From the NCBI GenBank assembly GCA_017538255.1, contig JAFYJD010000026.1:1-60584 (forward strand): 60,584 nucleotides of DNA. Direction: 5' to 3'. The notes beneath the pieces were generated by a model. That model had not been told where the DNA came from, did no database searches, and saw only the letters and a list, made by a program, of their open reading frames with translations. This DNA comes from Clostridia bacterium. GTDB taxonomy: Bacteria; Bacillota; Clostridia; Christensenellales; CAG-138. Each line of letters starts with the position of its first letter. Within the stretch, counting starts at the first letter, position 1. A program made the translations under genes and the position numbers. Positions 15,942-25,526 of the stretch are shown in pieces.

Positions 15942-18900
15942 TTATGATTCCTCGGTTTTTCTTTTCCGCATACACAGAAACAGGGAAACCATTGCTGCAA
16001 CTGACAAGAACATAAGACTGCCCCACAGCACCGGATTGCTTTCGTCGCCGGTCTTGGGCGGCATATCGGGATCGCTTATGCCGGGGTCGGCGCTGTTTTT
16101 CTTCCACTGTGCTGTAAAGGTATGGTCGCCGTTTACAGTATAGAGGTCGCCCGCGTTGTATCGAGAGCCCTCCCAATAATCAAAGGTATAGCCCTCTTTT
16201 GTGGGAGCCGGCAGCGTGATCGACGTGCCGTTTTCCACAATGATCGTCACGATTCCCGTCTTGCCGTCAAGCGTACCGCCGTTGAGATCGAAGCTGATTG
16301 CAGCGGTCGTCGGAGCAGGTATCGAGGACTTCCACAGCACCTTGAGCGTCGCATCGCTCGTGAGGGCGTATACTTCGCCGGGCTGATAGGTCTTTGTTCC
16401 TGTTGCATCCGTGATCTCAACGCCGATGTACTCGCTGTCCGCCGGCGCTGTGATCCACGTACCGTCCGCAACGGTCTCGTTCATCCATTCGACGGACGGG
16501 ATCTCCTGCTCGTAGCCCTCGTAAAACTCCATTGAGAGCGTTTCCTGCCACGCATCCTCGGCGTCCTTGATCTGACCGCCGTTCATATCGAGGGTCACGG
16601 TCCAGAGCTTGATGAACTTTGCGGTCAGGGTCATATCGCCTGTCACGGAATCAACGGTGTGTTCTTCCTCCCAACTTACGGGATCGTCGCCGTCATACCA
16701 GCCGATGAATTCATAACCCGGGTTTGCACTCGCCTTGACCGTGACGCTCTCGCCTTCAAGCACGGTGCCGCCGCCCGTGACCGTGCCGCCCTCTTCCGGA
16801 TCGGCCGCTACCGTCACGGTATAGGTCTTGGTTGACTTCCACAGCAACTTGATAATAACATCGCTCGCAACGGTGTATACTTCGCCGGGCTGATAGGTCT
16901 TTGTTCCTGCTGCATCCGTTATCTCAACGCCGATGTACTCGCTGTCCGCGGGCGCTGTGATCCACGTGCCGTCCGCAACCCTCTCGTTCATCCACTCGAC
17001 GGACGGGATCTCCTGCTCGTAGCCCTCGTAAAACTCCATTGAGAGCGTTTCCTGCCACGCATCCTCGGCGTCCTTGATCTGACCGCCGTTCATATCGAGG
17101 GTCACGGTCCATATCTTTATGAACTTTGCGACAAAATAGTGATCGCAGGTGATTGTAAACTTGTACGTTTCGGCAGTGCTGATAAGGCTTCCGTTTTCAT
17201 ACCAGCCCGCAAATATGTAGCCCTCATTGGTCTCAACCCGTACTGTTGCCTCCGTCCCTGCCAAATACGAAGCGTCTCCGAAGACATCTCCGCCCTCTTC
17301 AGGATCGGTCGTAATATCTACGTTGTAGGTGCGATCGCTGAACAGGAAAATGACCTTGCTGTACGGCGTATCCGAATACGGAACGTCAACGGTATAAACG
17401 CCTTCGATATCGCAGTCAGCGTGCTTTACGGCATCCGCATAATCCGGCAATCCGCCGCCACCAATCACGTATTCTGTTGTGATATCATACTTACCGCTGC
17501 TGTTTAAATCCCAGTGCCTTGTATCCTGGAAAATCGAATACGATTTGGCACGCCAGGACACATTCAGCGCATAAACCTCTTTTGGGATCTGAACATAGCC
17601 CGAACGAATGTCAACAGTATAGGTTTGCCGCTGCGCCGTCGCAATCTCGAATTCCACGTCGTGGTTAGGCATCGTCACACCGTTCCAATAGAAGTAAGGA
17701 GTCATGTCCGAACCGTCAAACTTTACGCCCGTCACATATGTTTCCTTATCAGGCTCGGCGTAATCCAAATAGAGCAAATCGCCCTCCGCAGCCTGTGTTA
17801 TCTCCTTTGTACGGTCATAGTCGCTGTATACTTTGCCGTCGCCCTTGACGGTGACGTTGTAAAGTCTATTGAACTTTGCGTAAATCGTGGTATTCGTTCC
17901 TATCGGATTATCAAAATTGTATTCAACGCTGAGACCGGGATCTGCATACCAGTTTTCAAAGATATAGCCGTCCTTTGTGGGGTCTGGATTCGGTCTCGTC
18001 GGGTTTTGGTCCGCGTCGACCGTCTGTGTCAGCTCTTCAAGCACCGTTTCGCCATCCATAAAGGTGACAATGGACGGCATCATCATGGGAAGTGTCTCGA
18101 GCCATGCGAAGCTATTGCCGGATTGAACGTAAGAATACATATAGTTGACGATATCTTCCGTGCCGTTTGCATAGTATTTCATATATAGAGAATCGAAAAC
18201 CCAGCCGTCATCCGCTTCGACCTGCACATTGCATGCATAGCTTTTGCCATACTCGAATTCATCGTCTGCATCCATAAAGCAATGATTGAAATTATTCCAC
18301 CATTGTTTTTGAACGATCGTATAATGGCAGTCATCGGGTACATTCAGATTTAGATAGTTGCCCGCCTTTTCGCCAACGATCGGCTCCTCAAAGCCGTTAA
18401 TGTGGATCTCGGATATGACCGAGGGCGTCGACGAATTGGAGTTCCACAGCACCTTTATCGTGGCGTCGCTTACAACCGTATACATCTCGCCGGGCTGATA
18501 GGTCTTTACCCCGTTTGCGTCCGTAATCTCCGCGCCGATGTACTCGCTGTTCGCGGGACCGATGATCCAGTTACCGTCCGCAACCATTTCGTTCATCCAT
18601 TCGACGGACGGGATCTCTTGCTCGTAGCCCTCATAAAACTCCATCGAAACAGAGTCTTGCCACGCATCCTCCGCATCCAGAATCTTGCCGCCGTTCATAT
18701 CGAGGGTTACGGTGTACTCACTCACGAACAGCGCGTAGATATCCGTATCCGCGGTGATCGACTGCCCAAAGTCAAAGGAGTCCGTGAAACTCTCGTCCGT
18801 GTACCAGCCAAAGAAGATACAACCGATCTTCTCCGGGGACGGGCTGGGCGGCGTCGCAAAAGCACCGTGCCTTACCGTCTGCGTGTCGAGTTCGGTGCTG

Positions 18901-19769
18901 CCGTCCATAAAGCGAACGGTATAGCTTGTCGGCGTGATCTCGACAATCTGCGCTGCGACTTCGGGATTGGCGGCGCTGACGATTGTGTGCTTATCGGAAC
19001 TGAGCTGACCGTCTGCGGGCTGTACGATGTTGAGCAGATCGCCGATGCTGATCTCCGCCGGTCCCGCGGCTATGCCGCAGTTGTTGCCCATGGCGACCAG
19101 TCCGTCGATGTCGTTGCCGATATCGATCGCGCCCATAGTGCCGATGCCGCGATAGTAGCCACGGGCATCCAGGCTGCCGCCGGAGAGTATCAGGCCGCTG
19201 CCGGCATAGACGCCGTGGTTCAAGCCCGGGTTGACAGCCTTGGCGGTTACCGTACCGCCGCTGATGCTAAGCGTGCCTTCGGTATAAACGGCGCCCATGA
19301 CGTTCGTTCCGGTGGCCGCGGCCGTTACCGTACCGCCGTCGATGTTCAGGTCGCTTCTCGGCACAAAGATGCCGCCGATCACACCCGTGGCGTTGATGTT
19401 TCCGTTGATGTTTAATACGCCGTCCCAGACGCCTATGCCGTAGTCCGCGCCGCTGACGTTCAGTGTGGCGCTGCCGGTAATCGTCAGGTCAAGTTCATTG
19501 ACTTCGATCACGGCACCGTTCGGACTGACGGTGCTGATCTCGGGGTCGTTCAGCGTCAAAGTCATCGTGGACGGGTCGTACTTGGCTTTGCCGCCGTCGG
19601 AGAGGATATCGTCCTTGTTTTGATCGGTAACCTGCGTGTCGCCCAGCCATATGGCGATGTCCATACCAGCGGCCGGAACGACGCTCTCCGCAAAGGCGCT
19701 GACAGGGAGTATCCCGACGAGCATCACCAGCGTCAGCAGCACAGCAAGCAGTCTGTTTCTTGTTTTCAT
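15942..19769 (-). CDS. Large repeat-containing cell-wall surface protein (sortase substrate)
   Basis: A 1275-residue exported protein. A signal peptide at residues 1-27 ends in SAFA. Residues of about 30-260 are Gly/Ser/Thr/Asn-rich with repeated SGG and INGNI patterns typical of a parallel beta-helix. Then follow several InlB B-repeat/Flg_new-type modules, with FFGWYTDESF, FENWYADPGL and FIGWYDGDDP motifs, and three long near-identical DMNGG modules. The C-terminus has PPKTGDE, a hydrophobic helix and RKRK, a cell-wall sorting signal whose first residue deviates from LPxTG. An adhesin or glycan-binding role is inferred from architecture. No sortase gene is in the window. It diverges from a LytTR regulator at 20006. 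Confidence 0.88.
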   Translation of the reverse strand: MKTRNRLLAVLLTLVMLVGILPVSAFAESVVPAAGMDIAIWLGDTQVTDQNKDDILSDGGKAKYDPSTMTLTLNDPEISTVSPNGAVIEVNELDLTITGSATLNVSGADYGIGVWDGVLNINGNINATGVIGGIFVPRSDLNIDGGTVTAAATGTNVMGAVYTEGTLSISGGTVTAKAVNPGLNHGVYAGSGLILSGGSLDARGYYRGIGTMGAIDIGNDIDGLVAMGNNCGIAAGPAEISIGDLLNIVQPADGQLSSDKHTIVSAANPEVAAQIVEITPTSYTVRFMDGSTELDTQTVRHGAFATPPSPSPEKIGCIFFGWYTDESFTDSFDFGQSITADTDIYALFVSEYTVTLDMNGGKILDAEDAWQDSVSMEFYEGYEQEIPSVEWMNEMVADGNWIIGPANSEYIGAEITDANGVKTYQPGEMYTVVSDATIKVLWNSNSSTPSVISEIHINGFEEPIVGEKAGNYLNLNVPDDCHYTIVQKQWWNNFNHCFMDADDEFEYGKSYACNVQVEADDGWVFDSLYMKYYANGTEDIVNYMYSYVQSGNSFAWLETLPMMMPSIVTFMDGETVLEELTQTVDADQNPTRPNPDPTKDGYIFENWYADPGLSVEYNFDNPIGTNTTIYAKFNRLYNVTVKGDGKVYSDYDRTKEITQAAEGDLLYLDYAEPDKETYVTGVKFDGSDMTPYFYWNGVTMPNHDVEFEIATAQRQTYTVDIRSGYVQIPKEVYALNVSWRAKSYSIFQDTRHWDLNSSGKYDITTEYVIGGGGLPDYADAVKHADCDIEGVYTVDVPYSDTPYSKVIFLFSDRTYNVDITTDPEEGGDVFGDASYLAGTEATVRVETNEGYIFAGWYENGSLISTAETYKFTITCDHYFVAKFIKIWTVTLDMNGGQIKDAEDAWQETLSMEFYEGYEQEIPSVEWMNERVADGTWITAPADSEYIGVEITDAAGTKTYQPGEVYTVASDVIIKLLWKSTKTYTVTVAADPEEGGTVTGGGTVLEGESVTVKASANPGYEFIGWYDGDDPVSWEEEHTVDSVTGDMTLTAKFIKLWTVTLDMNGGQIKDAEDAWQETLSMEFYEGYEQEIPSVEWMNETVADGTWITAPADSEYIGVEITDATGTKTYQPGEVYALTSDATLKVLWKSSIPAPTTAAISFDLNGGTLDGKTGIVTIIVENGTSITLPAPTKEGYTFDYWEGSRYNAGDLYTVNGDHTFTAQWKKNSADPGISDPDMPPKTGDESNPVLWGSLMFLSVAAMVSLFLCMRKRKTEES
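16326..18720 (-). repeat. Three near-identical DMNGG modules in the surface protein
   Basis: Modules of about 95 codons occur at about 16326-16609, 16835-17118 and 18438-18720. The first two share a block of about 120 bases with almost no differences (about 16480-16604 and 16988-17112); the third has diverged somewhat. Each encodes VTLDMNGG, then FYEGYEQEIPSVEWMNE and SEYIG. This points to recent internal duplication or gene conversion. Confidence 0.85.
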
Positions 19770-19876
19770 ATTCGGTTCCTTCCTCCTCTTTAAAATCCTT
19801 GTGTTGTTTCATATACATGCCTCCGGCGATTGAAGGCATAAGGACAGATATATCAGGATAGATATATCCGCTTAAT

Positions 19877-19905
19877 ATTATAATAGGTGTCAAGGCTTCG
19901 TTCAA
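19877..19905 (-). promoter_or_regulatory. Promoter of the surface-protein gene
   Basis: On the minus strand TTGAAC, 17 bases, TATAAT, about 108 bases before the start codon. The long leader contains two AGATATATC direct repeats (about 19834-19856). Confidence 0.65.
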
Positions 19906-19921
19906 GAAACTAAAAGAATAT

Positions 19922-19948
19922 GACTTGTTAAAACAAGAAAACGACTTG
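19922..19948 (+). promoter_or_regulatory. Direct repeat resembling a LytTR operator
   Basis: GACTTG occurs at 19922-19927 and again at 19943-19948, exactly 21 bases apart, two helical turns on the same face. LytTR domains bind pairs of roughly 9-bp direct repeats with this spacing. The pair lies between the two divergent promoters and just before the -35 of the LytTR gene. Binding is inferred. Confidence 0.45.
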
Positions 19949-19952
19949 ATTT

Positions 19953-19980
19953 TTGACGTGTTTTCGATTATCATTATAGA
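19953..19980 (+). promoter_or_regulatory. Promoter of the LytTR regulator gene
   Basis: TTGACG, 16 bases, TATAGA, ending about 25 bases before the chosen start codon. Confidence 0.5.
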
Positions 19981-20005
19981 AGAACACAGAGAGGTTGTGA
20001 GATGG

Positions 20006-20851
20006 ATGAACCAGCACACGATTGCGGAGTTAACCGCAGAACTTATCCTGCGATATTATGAAAATGATCCCTGGCCGTTTTTGGAGCACTTCGACGATGA
20101 AAGCTTATGGTACGGTCCCGCGGAGGGGCAGTATATCAAAGGTCGCAAGGCTATGCTCGATATCTGGAGTCAGGAGGAACATGATCTGACCTTTACGGTC
20201 GGGGATATGAAGGTGGAAAGCAATTCCGCCGGTTCCTCGGCTTGTAATGTGATGTTAAGTTATCCCGTGGTTACCCACTACCGGGAAGGGGAGGATATTT
20301 CCATAAATCAGAGGCTGCTGCTCTGTTGGGGGGAGCGAAGCATTTGTGATGAAAACGGCAAGCGAACAAAGCGGCCGCGGATATTGGTCTGCCACATATC
20401 AAATCCCCACGCGAAGCACGCGGACGATGTAATATACCCAAAGCGTTTCAGACAGGTGTATTCCCAAAGGGGACTCATGCCGCATAAGGGCGAAAGACTT
20501 CATTTCCGCGGCGTTGACCATTCGGACTACTTTTACCTCTCCGACAGCATCCTCTGGATCGAAACCGACAAGGGTGGGATGCACAGCATCTTACATACGG
20601 CGGACGAGAGCATCAAGATATTCGACAAGGTGATCGATCTGGCCAAAGCCTATCCGCATTTGTTCCTGCGATGTCATCAGAGTTATCTGGTCAACCCGAA
20701 TTATATCCGAAATATCCGCCGCTTTGAACTGTGTCTGACCAACGGTGTTGTACTCCCCGTACCGGAGAAGAAATATGTCGCTTTCAGGGACCGAGTTACA
20801 AAGATTTGGCAAAACGACCCGTTGCAGCAATCGGCAAAGCAGAAGGGATAA
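20006..20851 (+). CDS. SnoaL-like/LytTR transcriptional regulator
   Basis: About 281 residues. The N-terminal 120 residues resemble a SnoaL/NTF2-like cone (PWPFLEHFDDESLWYGP, later VVTHYREGEDI). Residues of about 160-260 are a LytTR DNA-binding domain: FYLSDSILWIETDKGG, then HLFLRCHQSYLVNPNYI and VPEKKYVAFR. There is no receiver domain, so it is a one-component regulator whose N-domain may bind a small ligand or dimerise. GAGAGG precedes the start at 20006; the frame continues upstream without a better start. It diverges from the surface-protein gene, its most likely target, and may autoregulate through the repeats at 19922-19948. Confidence 0.85.
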   Translation: MNQHTIAELTAELILRYYENDPWPFLEHFDDESLWYGPAEGQYIKGRKAMLDIWSQEEHDLTFTVGDMKVESNSAGSSACNVMLSYPVVTHYREGEDISINQRLLLCWGERSICDENGKRTKRPRILVCHISNPHAKHADDVIYPKRFRQVYSQRGLMPHKGERLHFRGVDHSDYFYLSDSILWIETDKGGMHSILHTADESIKIFDKVIDLAKAYPHLFLRCHQSYLVNPNYIRNIRRFELCLTNGVVLPVPEKKYVAFRDRVTKIWQNDPLQQSAKQKG

Positions 20852-21000
20852 CAGGGTCGCGAGGTTTGCGATGCGGGCTGACGGCCTGTTCCCGCAAAAC
20901 TGCTTGTTGGTGAAATTTCCCCCAAATCCCTGAGATCGTCAACGGCGGGGACGGCTGAGCGTTCGTCGAACGCTGGATCCCCAAACAGGCACAAAGAATA

Positions 21001-21042
21001 AACGCTATGCAATCGGTTAAATCAGCTGCATAGCGTTTTTTT
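21001..21042 (+). terminator. Terminator of the LytTR gene
   Basis: A perfect 11-bp stem (21001-21011 with 21027-21037) is followed by seven T residues. It lies in the 288-base spacer before glgP, in which nothing else was seen. Confidence 0.85.
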
Positions 21043-21139
21043 AAGTCTGATTGGCAGAAGCCACATTTTTGCTTGCGCTCCCTTGTGGCTCTCCGCCTAA
21101 CTGCGGATACGCATTTGCGCTTGCCGCTGCGAGGGGTTT

Positions 21140-23509
21140 TTATTGCATCTCAACGCGCGCGATATGCCATATATCCTTCGCATACTCCCTGATCGTGCGG
21201 TCGCTTGAGAACTTGCCCGCGTTGACGGTATTCATAAGGCATTTCTTTGCAAACGCCCTTGCGTCGCGGGTATCGTAGATCGCGCGGAGTTTTGTTTTTA
21301 CATACTCCTCAAAATCATAGAGGTTGAAGTAGTAATCGGGCTTGCGCCAGTCGCCCACGAGCAGCGAATCGTAGATCTCGCGGAACACGCGCACGCTGTC
21401 CGCGTCGCTTGCGATGCTGCCGTCCACAAGGCTGTCGACGGCGCGGCGCACCACAGGGCTTTCGTTGTAGACGGTGCGGGGGCTGTAATGAGGCCTGAGC
21501 CGCGTAAGTTCGTCGACCTTTGCGCCGAAGATGTAGTTGTTTTCTTCGCCCGCGCATTCTACGATCTCGATATTCGCGCCGTCGTAGGTGCCGAGCGTAA
21601 CGGCGCCGTTGAGCATAAACTTCATATTGCCCGTTCCGCTCGCCTCGGTGCCGGCGGGCGATATCTGCTCGCTGATGTCCGCGGCGGGGATGATGTGCTC
21701 GGCATAGGAACAGTTGTAGTTCTGAACAAAAACGACTCGGATGCGGGAGTTCACCTCGGGATCGTTATTTATCCTGTTTGCGATCTCGTTGATGAACTTG
21801 ATTATGTTCTTTGCCATAATGTAGCCGGGCGCCGCCTTCGCGCCGAAGATGAACGCGGTCTTCGGCAGATCGGCAAGCCCGCCCTGTTTGAGTTCCTTAT
21901 AGATATGCACGATCGAAAGCGCGTTCATAAGCTGTCGCTTGTACTCGTGCATACGCTTGACCTGCACGTCAAACACGAAATCGGAGGGTATATCCACGCC
22001 TTCTTTTATTTTGATAAGTTCGCTAAGGCGCACTTTGAGGTCTTTTTTGATCGCGATGAACTCGTCTATCACCCTATCGTCGATAAAACTCTCGAACTGC
22101 TTTATCTCGTCAAGATCGGTCAAAAAGCCGTAGCCGATACGCTCGCCGATGAGTTTGGTAAGGCCCGGGTTGCAAAGTCCGAGGAAGCGGCGCTGGGTTA
22201 TGCCGTTGGTCTTGTTCCGGAAGCGTTCCGGGAACACCTTGTACCAGTCGTTCAGCACCTCGTTTTTGAGCAGTTCGGAGTGTATCCGCGCAACGCCGTT
22301 GACGTAGGTCGAAACATAGGTCGCAAGGCGCGCCATATGGATGCGCCCGTCCGCGATGATGCGCATATTGTCGAGCATTTCGCCGCAGACGCCGCGCGAC
22401 GAGAGGTCGGCAACGAGGTGATCGTTGATACGTTCGACGATCTCGTAGATATTCGGGATAACGCTTTTGAACAGGTCCACATCCCATTTTTCGAGCGCTT
22501 CCGCCATAAGGGTGTGGTTGGTGTAGTTGAAGGTCTTTTGCGCAACGGAGAGCGCGTCCTCAAACGTGAGCCCCTCGAGCATCAACAGGCGTATGAGTTC
22601 GGGTATGCTGACGGTCGGGTGGGTGTCGTTGAGCTGAACGCTGTTCTTTTCGGCAAAACCGTCAACGCTGCCGAACACGCGCTTATGCCTGCGCAGGACG
22701 TCCTGAAGCGAAGCGCTGGAGAGGAAATACTGCTGCCTTAGGCGCAGTTTTTTGCCCTCGGGCGTGCTGTCGTTCGGATAGAGCACGCGCGTTATGTCCT
22801 CGACTGCGTTTTTTTCGCGCACGGCAAGGGCGTATTCCTGCGAGTTGAAGGCGTTGAAGTCGAATTCCTCGACCGCCTCGCTCTGGAAAAGGCGCAGCGT
22901 GCCGACCGTGGAAGTGTTGTAGCCGATGACGGGCATATCGTAGGGCACGGCGAGCACGCTCCTGTCCGCAAACTCAACGGTCAATGTTTTATCGTCGCGC
23001 CTGCGGGACCACGGGTCGCCCTGCTTCTGCCAATCGTCCGCCTTTTCCGCCTGGAAGCCGTTTATGAACTCCTGCTTAAAAAGCCCGAACTTATAGCGTA
23101 TGCCGTAGCCGTCGAGCGGCAGATCGTGCGTTGCCGCGCTGTCCAAAAAACACGCGGCGAGCCTGCCGAGACCGCCGTTGCCGAGCGCGCAGTCCTCGAT
23201 ATCCTCCATTATCGCGATATCAACGCCGCGAAGTGCGAGCAGGCGCTTGACTTCGTCGAGCAGTTTAAGCGAAAAGAGGTTGTTGTAGACCATACGCCCC
23301 GTCAGATACTCGGCGGAGATATAGTACGCCCTGCGCCCGTTTTCGCGCGCGCGGCGGCTTCTGCGCCAATCGTCCGCGATCGCGTACATGACCGCGCCCG
23401 ATATCGCCCGATGCAGCTGCGTTGCGCTCGCCTCGGAGATATCCACCTGATAATCGCCGCGAAGCACATCCTCCGCGCGCCTTATAATGCCTTTTGCGTC
23501 CATCAACAT
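21140..23509 (-). CDS. glgP: Glycogen/maltodextrin phosphorylase
   Basis: A 789-residue enzyme that releases glucose-1-phosphate from the non-reducing ends of glycogen, using pyridoxal phosphate. The PLP site EASGTGNMKFMLNG near residue 630 carries the Schiff-base Lys, followed by GAVTLGTYDGANIE. LGNGGLGRLAACFLDS is near residue 112. The length suits the short bacterial form without the regulatory N-terminal extension. GGAGCA precedes the start. glgB (6765) and phosphoglucomutase (30904) supply the adjoining steps, but none is cotranscribed with it. Confidence 0.97.
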   Translation of the reverse strand: MLMDAKGIIRRAEDVLRGDYQVDISEASATQLHRAISGAVMYAIADDWRRSRRARENGRRAYYISAEYLTGRMVYNNLFSLKLLDEVKRLLALRGVDIAIMEDIEDCALGNGGLGRLAACFLDSAATHDLPLDGYGIRYKFGLFKQEFINGFQAEKADDWQKQGDPWSRRRDDKTLTVEFADRSVLAVPYDMPVIGYNTSTVGTLRLFQSEAVEEFDFNAFNSQEYALAVREKNAVEDITRVLYPNDSTPEGKKLRLRQQYFLSSASLQDVLRRHKRVFGSVDGFAEKNSVQLNDTHPTVSIPELIRLLMLEGLTFEDALSVAQKTFNYTNHTLMAEALEKWDVDLFKSVIPNIYEIVERINDHLVADLSSRGVCGEMLDNMRIIADGRIHMARLATYVSTYVNGVARIHSELLKNEVLNDWYKVFPERFRNKTNGITQRRFLGLCNPGLTKLIGERIGYGFLTDLDEIKQFESFIDDRVIDEFIAIKKDLKVRLSELIKIKEGVDIPSDFVFDVQVKRMHEYKRQLMNALSIVHIYKELKQGGLADLPKTAFIFGAKAAPGYIMAKNIIKFINEIANRINNDPEVNSRIRVVFVQNYNCSYAEHIIPAADISEQISPAGTEASGTGNMKFMLNGAVTLGTYDGANIEIVECAGEENNYIFGAKVDELTRLRPHYSPRTVYNESPVVRRAVDSLVDGSIASDADSVRVFREIYDSLLVGDWRKPDYYFNLYDFEEYVKTKLRAIYDTRDARAFAKKCLMNTVNAGKFSSDRTIREYAKDIWHIARVEMQ

Positions 23510-23614
23510 AGTTTTTGCTCCTATTAAACCGATTTATAGTTTCGATATGTCGTTTGTGCGGCTCGATTTCAATGAATGGGAGTTTGGGCCGCTATCTCCG
23601 CTTCCATGCGGCGG

Positions 23615-24457
23615 TCAAGATTCTTCCACAAATATTCCTGTAAACTTCGGAACATTGAATCTGTCGGTAAACAACGCACATTTGCACAGGAAGGAGTAGA
23701 AAATATGACGACCCTGCCGGCACAGAGACTCATAATTCCCCTGACCTTTTGCAAGGATGACGTCCGCGGTGTCCAATGCTTTTTTTGCCGCATCAGGAAG
23801 CATTGAATACACCGTACCGGCGATAGGGGCTCCGTTCGATATCAACTCCGCATACCTGTCGATGCCCACATAATGCGCATCTTCGAGCGTTGCATCGTTA
23901 AGTACTTCCCCGCCCCGTACCATCACCGTTATTTTAGCGTTCGGATATCGCTTGAGCAACTGCTCGATAAAGAGTTTATCAAGTACTATCTCGCCGCAGT
24001 TGTCTGCGATGAGGAGGAACTTGCTTGCTTGCGACAGAGCCGTCAAAAAGGAATCAACGGAGCGCCGGTCTCTTTCAAGTATGGCGGCGCCTTCAAGCAA
24101 CGAAAAAAACGCTTTCTCATCAACGCTGTTCATCGCACCGAAATCTATATAGTTCCCGATCCGCGAATAGGCGAGCGCAGTTTTAAGGGGATCGTTCGAC
24201 TGCTCGATTTTAAGGCGAAGATCGGTCTGTACGGAGAGAACAAGATCGTTGTATCTTTTTTTGACCTCTTTATAGGATGCGCTTTTGCCAAAGCGTTTCT
24301 CATAGGCTTTGGCAAATCGATAGATAAGGATCGGAGCGGTGTCGTCGGCGTTCCTGTCGTCGATGATCCTTTTTACTTCCGCAAGGTATTCCGTGTCGTC
24401 TGTCAGCCGCCGCTGTTTGTCATACAGACACTCGGCGCAGTTTTCCGTTATTCTCAT
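23615..24457 (-). CDS. DUF89/ARMT1-like damage-control phosphatase
   Basis: About 280 residues, the bacterial DUF89 length. The N-terminal CAECLYDKQ is the two-Cys motif of the subgroup with a zinc-type cluster; DNCGEIVLD (about 155) and KGQGNYES (about 240) are the conserved metal and phosphate motifs. Family members hydrolyse phosphate esters of damaged or surplus sugar phosphates and related metabolites. The start at 24457 follows a G-rich site; the frame extends 28 codons further. It lies 37 bases after dus, at the end of the exoA-dapF-dus unit. Confidence 0.83.
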   Translation of the reverse strand: MRITENCAECLYDKQRRLTDDTEYLAEVKRIIDDRNADDTAPILIYRFAKAYEKRFGKSASYKEVKKRYNDLVLSVQTDLRLKIEQSNDPLKTALAYSRIGNYIDFGAMNSVDEKAFFSLLEGAAILERDRRSVDSFLTALSQASKFLLIADNCGEIVLDKLFIEQLLKRYPNAKITVMVRGGEVLNDATLEDAHYVGIDRYAELISNGAPIAGTVYSMLPDAAKKALDTADVILAKGQGNYESLCRQGRHIFYSFLCKCALFTDRFNVPKFTGIFVEES

Positions 24458-24494
24458 ACAAACCCCCGCTTTCGCGTTTGATCGCTTTAAATGT

Positions 24495-25526
24495 TTACAA
24501 AACCTCGCGTGCATCCATAAACGCCCGAACGAGCGAAACAAGTTCGTTTTCGTCGCGGCAGGAGTTCACCTGCCTGCGAAGTTCGGTGCTGCCGTACATT
24601 CCCTTGGTGTACCACGCGATATGCTTTCGCATATCCACAAACGAGCCTCCGCCGTGGTCGCGGCAGTATTCGGTAATGTGCGCGAGTGCAGCGCCGAGCC
24701 GCTCCGATTCGGTCGGAACAAAAGGTGTTTTGCCGTCAAGACGGGCGGCGATCTCGCGGAAGACGAAGGGGTTGCCCTGTGCGCCGCGCGCGATCATCAG
24801 CCCCGCGCAGCCCGTTTTTTCCAGCATATCGACGGCGGAATCCGCCGAAAAAATATCGCCGTTGCCCACAACCGGCACGGATACGGCAGCGACCACCTCC
24901 GCGATGAGTTCGCGGTCGGCGGCGCCCGAATACATCTGCATCCGAGTTCTGCCGTGTACGCTCAAAAACGCCGCGCCGCTTTGTTCCATAACGCGGGCAA
25001 ACTCGACGGCGTTCACGGAGGCGTCGTCCCAGCCCTTGCGGAACTTGACGCTGATCGGCACGGGCGAAGCTTTGACCGCCGCTTCGACGATCCTGCCCGC
25101 GAGCAAGGGGTCGCGCATCAGACTCGAGCCGTCGCAGTTTGAGGTTATCTTCGGCGCGGGACAGCCCATATTGATATCGACGCTGCTTATCTCATCGGGC
25201 GAGACAAGGGTCTCAAACAGCCGCTTCACGGTATCCGCCATCAGGGCGGGGTCGTGTCCGAAGAGTTGGATGCCGCAGGGCGTTTCGGCGGGATCGATCG
25301 AGATGAGATCCCGTGTTTTTTTGTTGTTGAAATGAAGCCCGCTCGCGCTCACCATCTCGGTGAAGGTAAAATCGCAGCCCTCGCGGATGCACATCCTGCG
25401 AAAAACGCTGTCGGTGATGCCCGCCATCGGCGCAAGCAGCACGGGCGGGCGCGGCTTTTGCCCTTCGCCGCCCTTTTTGAGTATGGAAAACAGTTCCCTG
25501 CTTTTTTCACAAAAGCGCGCCGTCAT
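24495..25526 (-). CDS. dus: tRNA-dihydrouridine synthase
   Basis: About 343 residues. It reduces uridine to dihydrouridine in the tRNA D-loop with FMN and NADPH. Motifs are LLAPMAGITDSVFR, INMGCPAPKI with the catalytic Cys, SVHGRTR and NGDIFS, then the C-terminal helical domain. The start ATG overlaps the dapF stop by four bases (ATGA), which fixes it. The DusB-like branch fits best, but the specific uridine positions cannot be told. Confidence 0.93.
   Translation of the reverse strand: MTARFCEKSRELFSILKKGGEGQKPRPPVLLAPMAGITDSVFRRMCIREGCDFTFTEMVSASGLHFNNKKTRDLISIDPAETPCGIQLFGHDPALMADTVKRLFETLVSPDEISSVDINMGCPAPKITSNCDGSSLMRDPLLAGRIVEAAVKASPVPISVKFRKGWDDASVNAVEFARVMEQSGAAFLSVHGRTRMQMYSGAADRELIAEVVAAVSVPVVGNGDIFSADSAVDMLEKTGCAGLMIARGAQGNPFVFREIAARLDGKTPFVPTESERLGAALAHITEYCRDHGGGSFVDMRKHIAWYTKGMYGSTELRRQVNSCRDENELVSLVRAFMDAREVL

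Noticed and set aside
18402..19415. 337-codon frame opposite the surface protein
   Set aside because: It repeats the pattern of the repeats on the other strand and lacks a ribosome site; shadow.
21488..22741. 417-codon frame opposite glgP
   Set aside because: Antisense shadow of an intact glycogen phosphorylase gene; no start signal and no domain.
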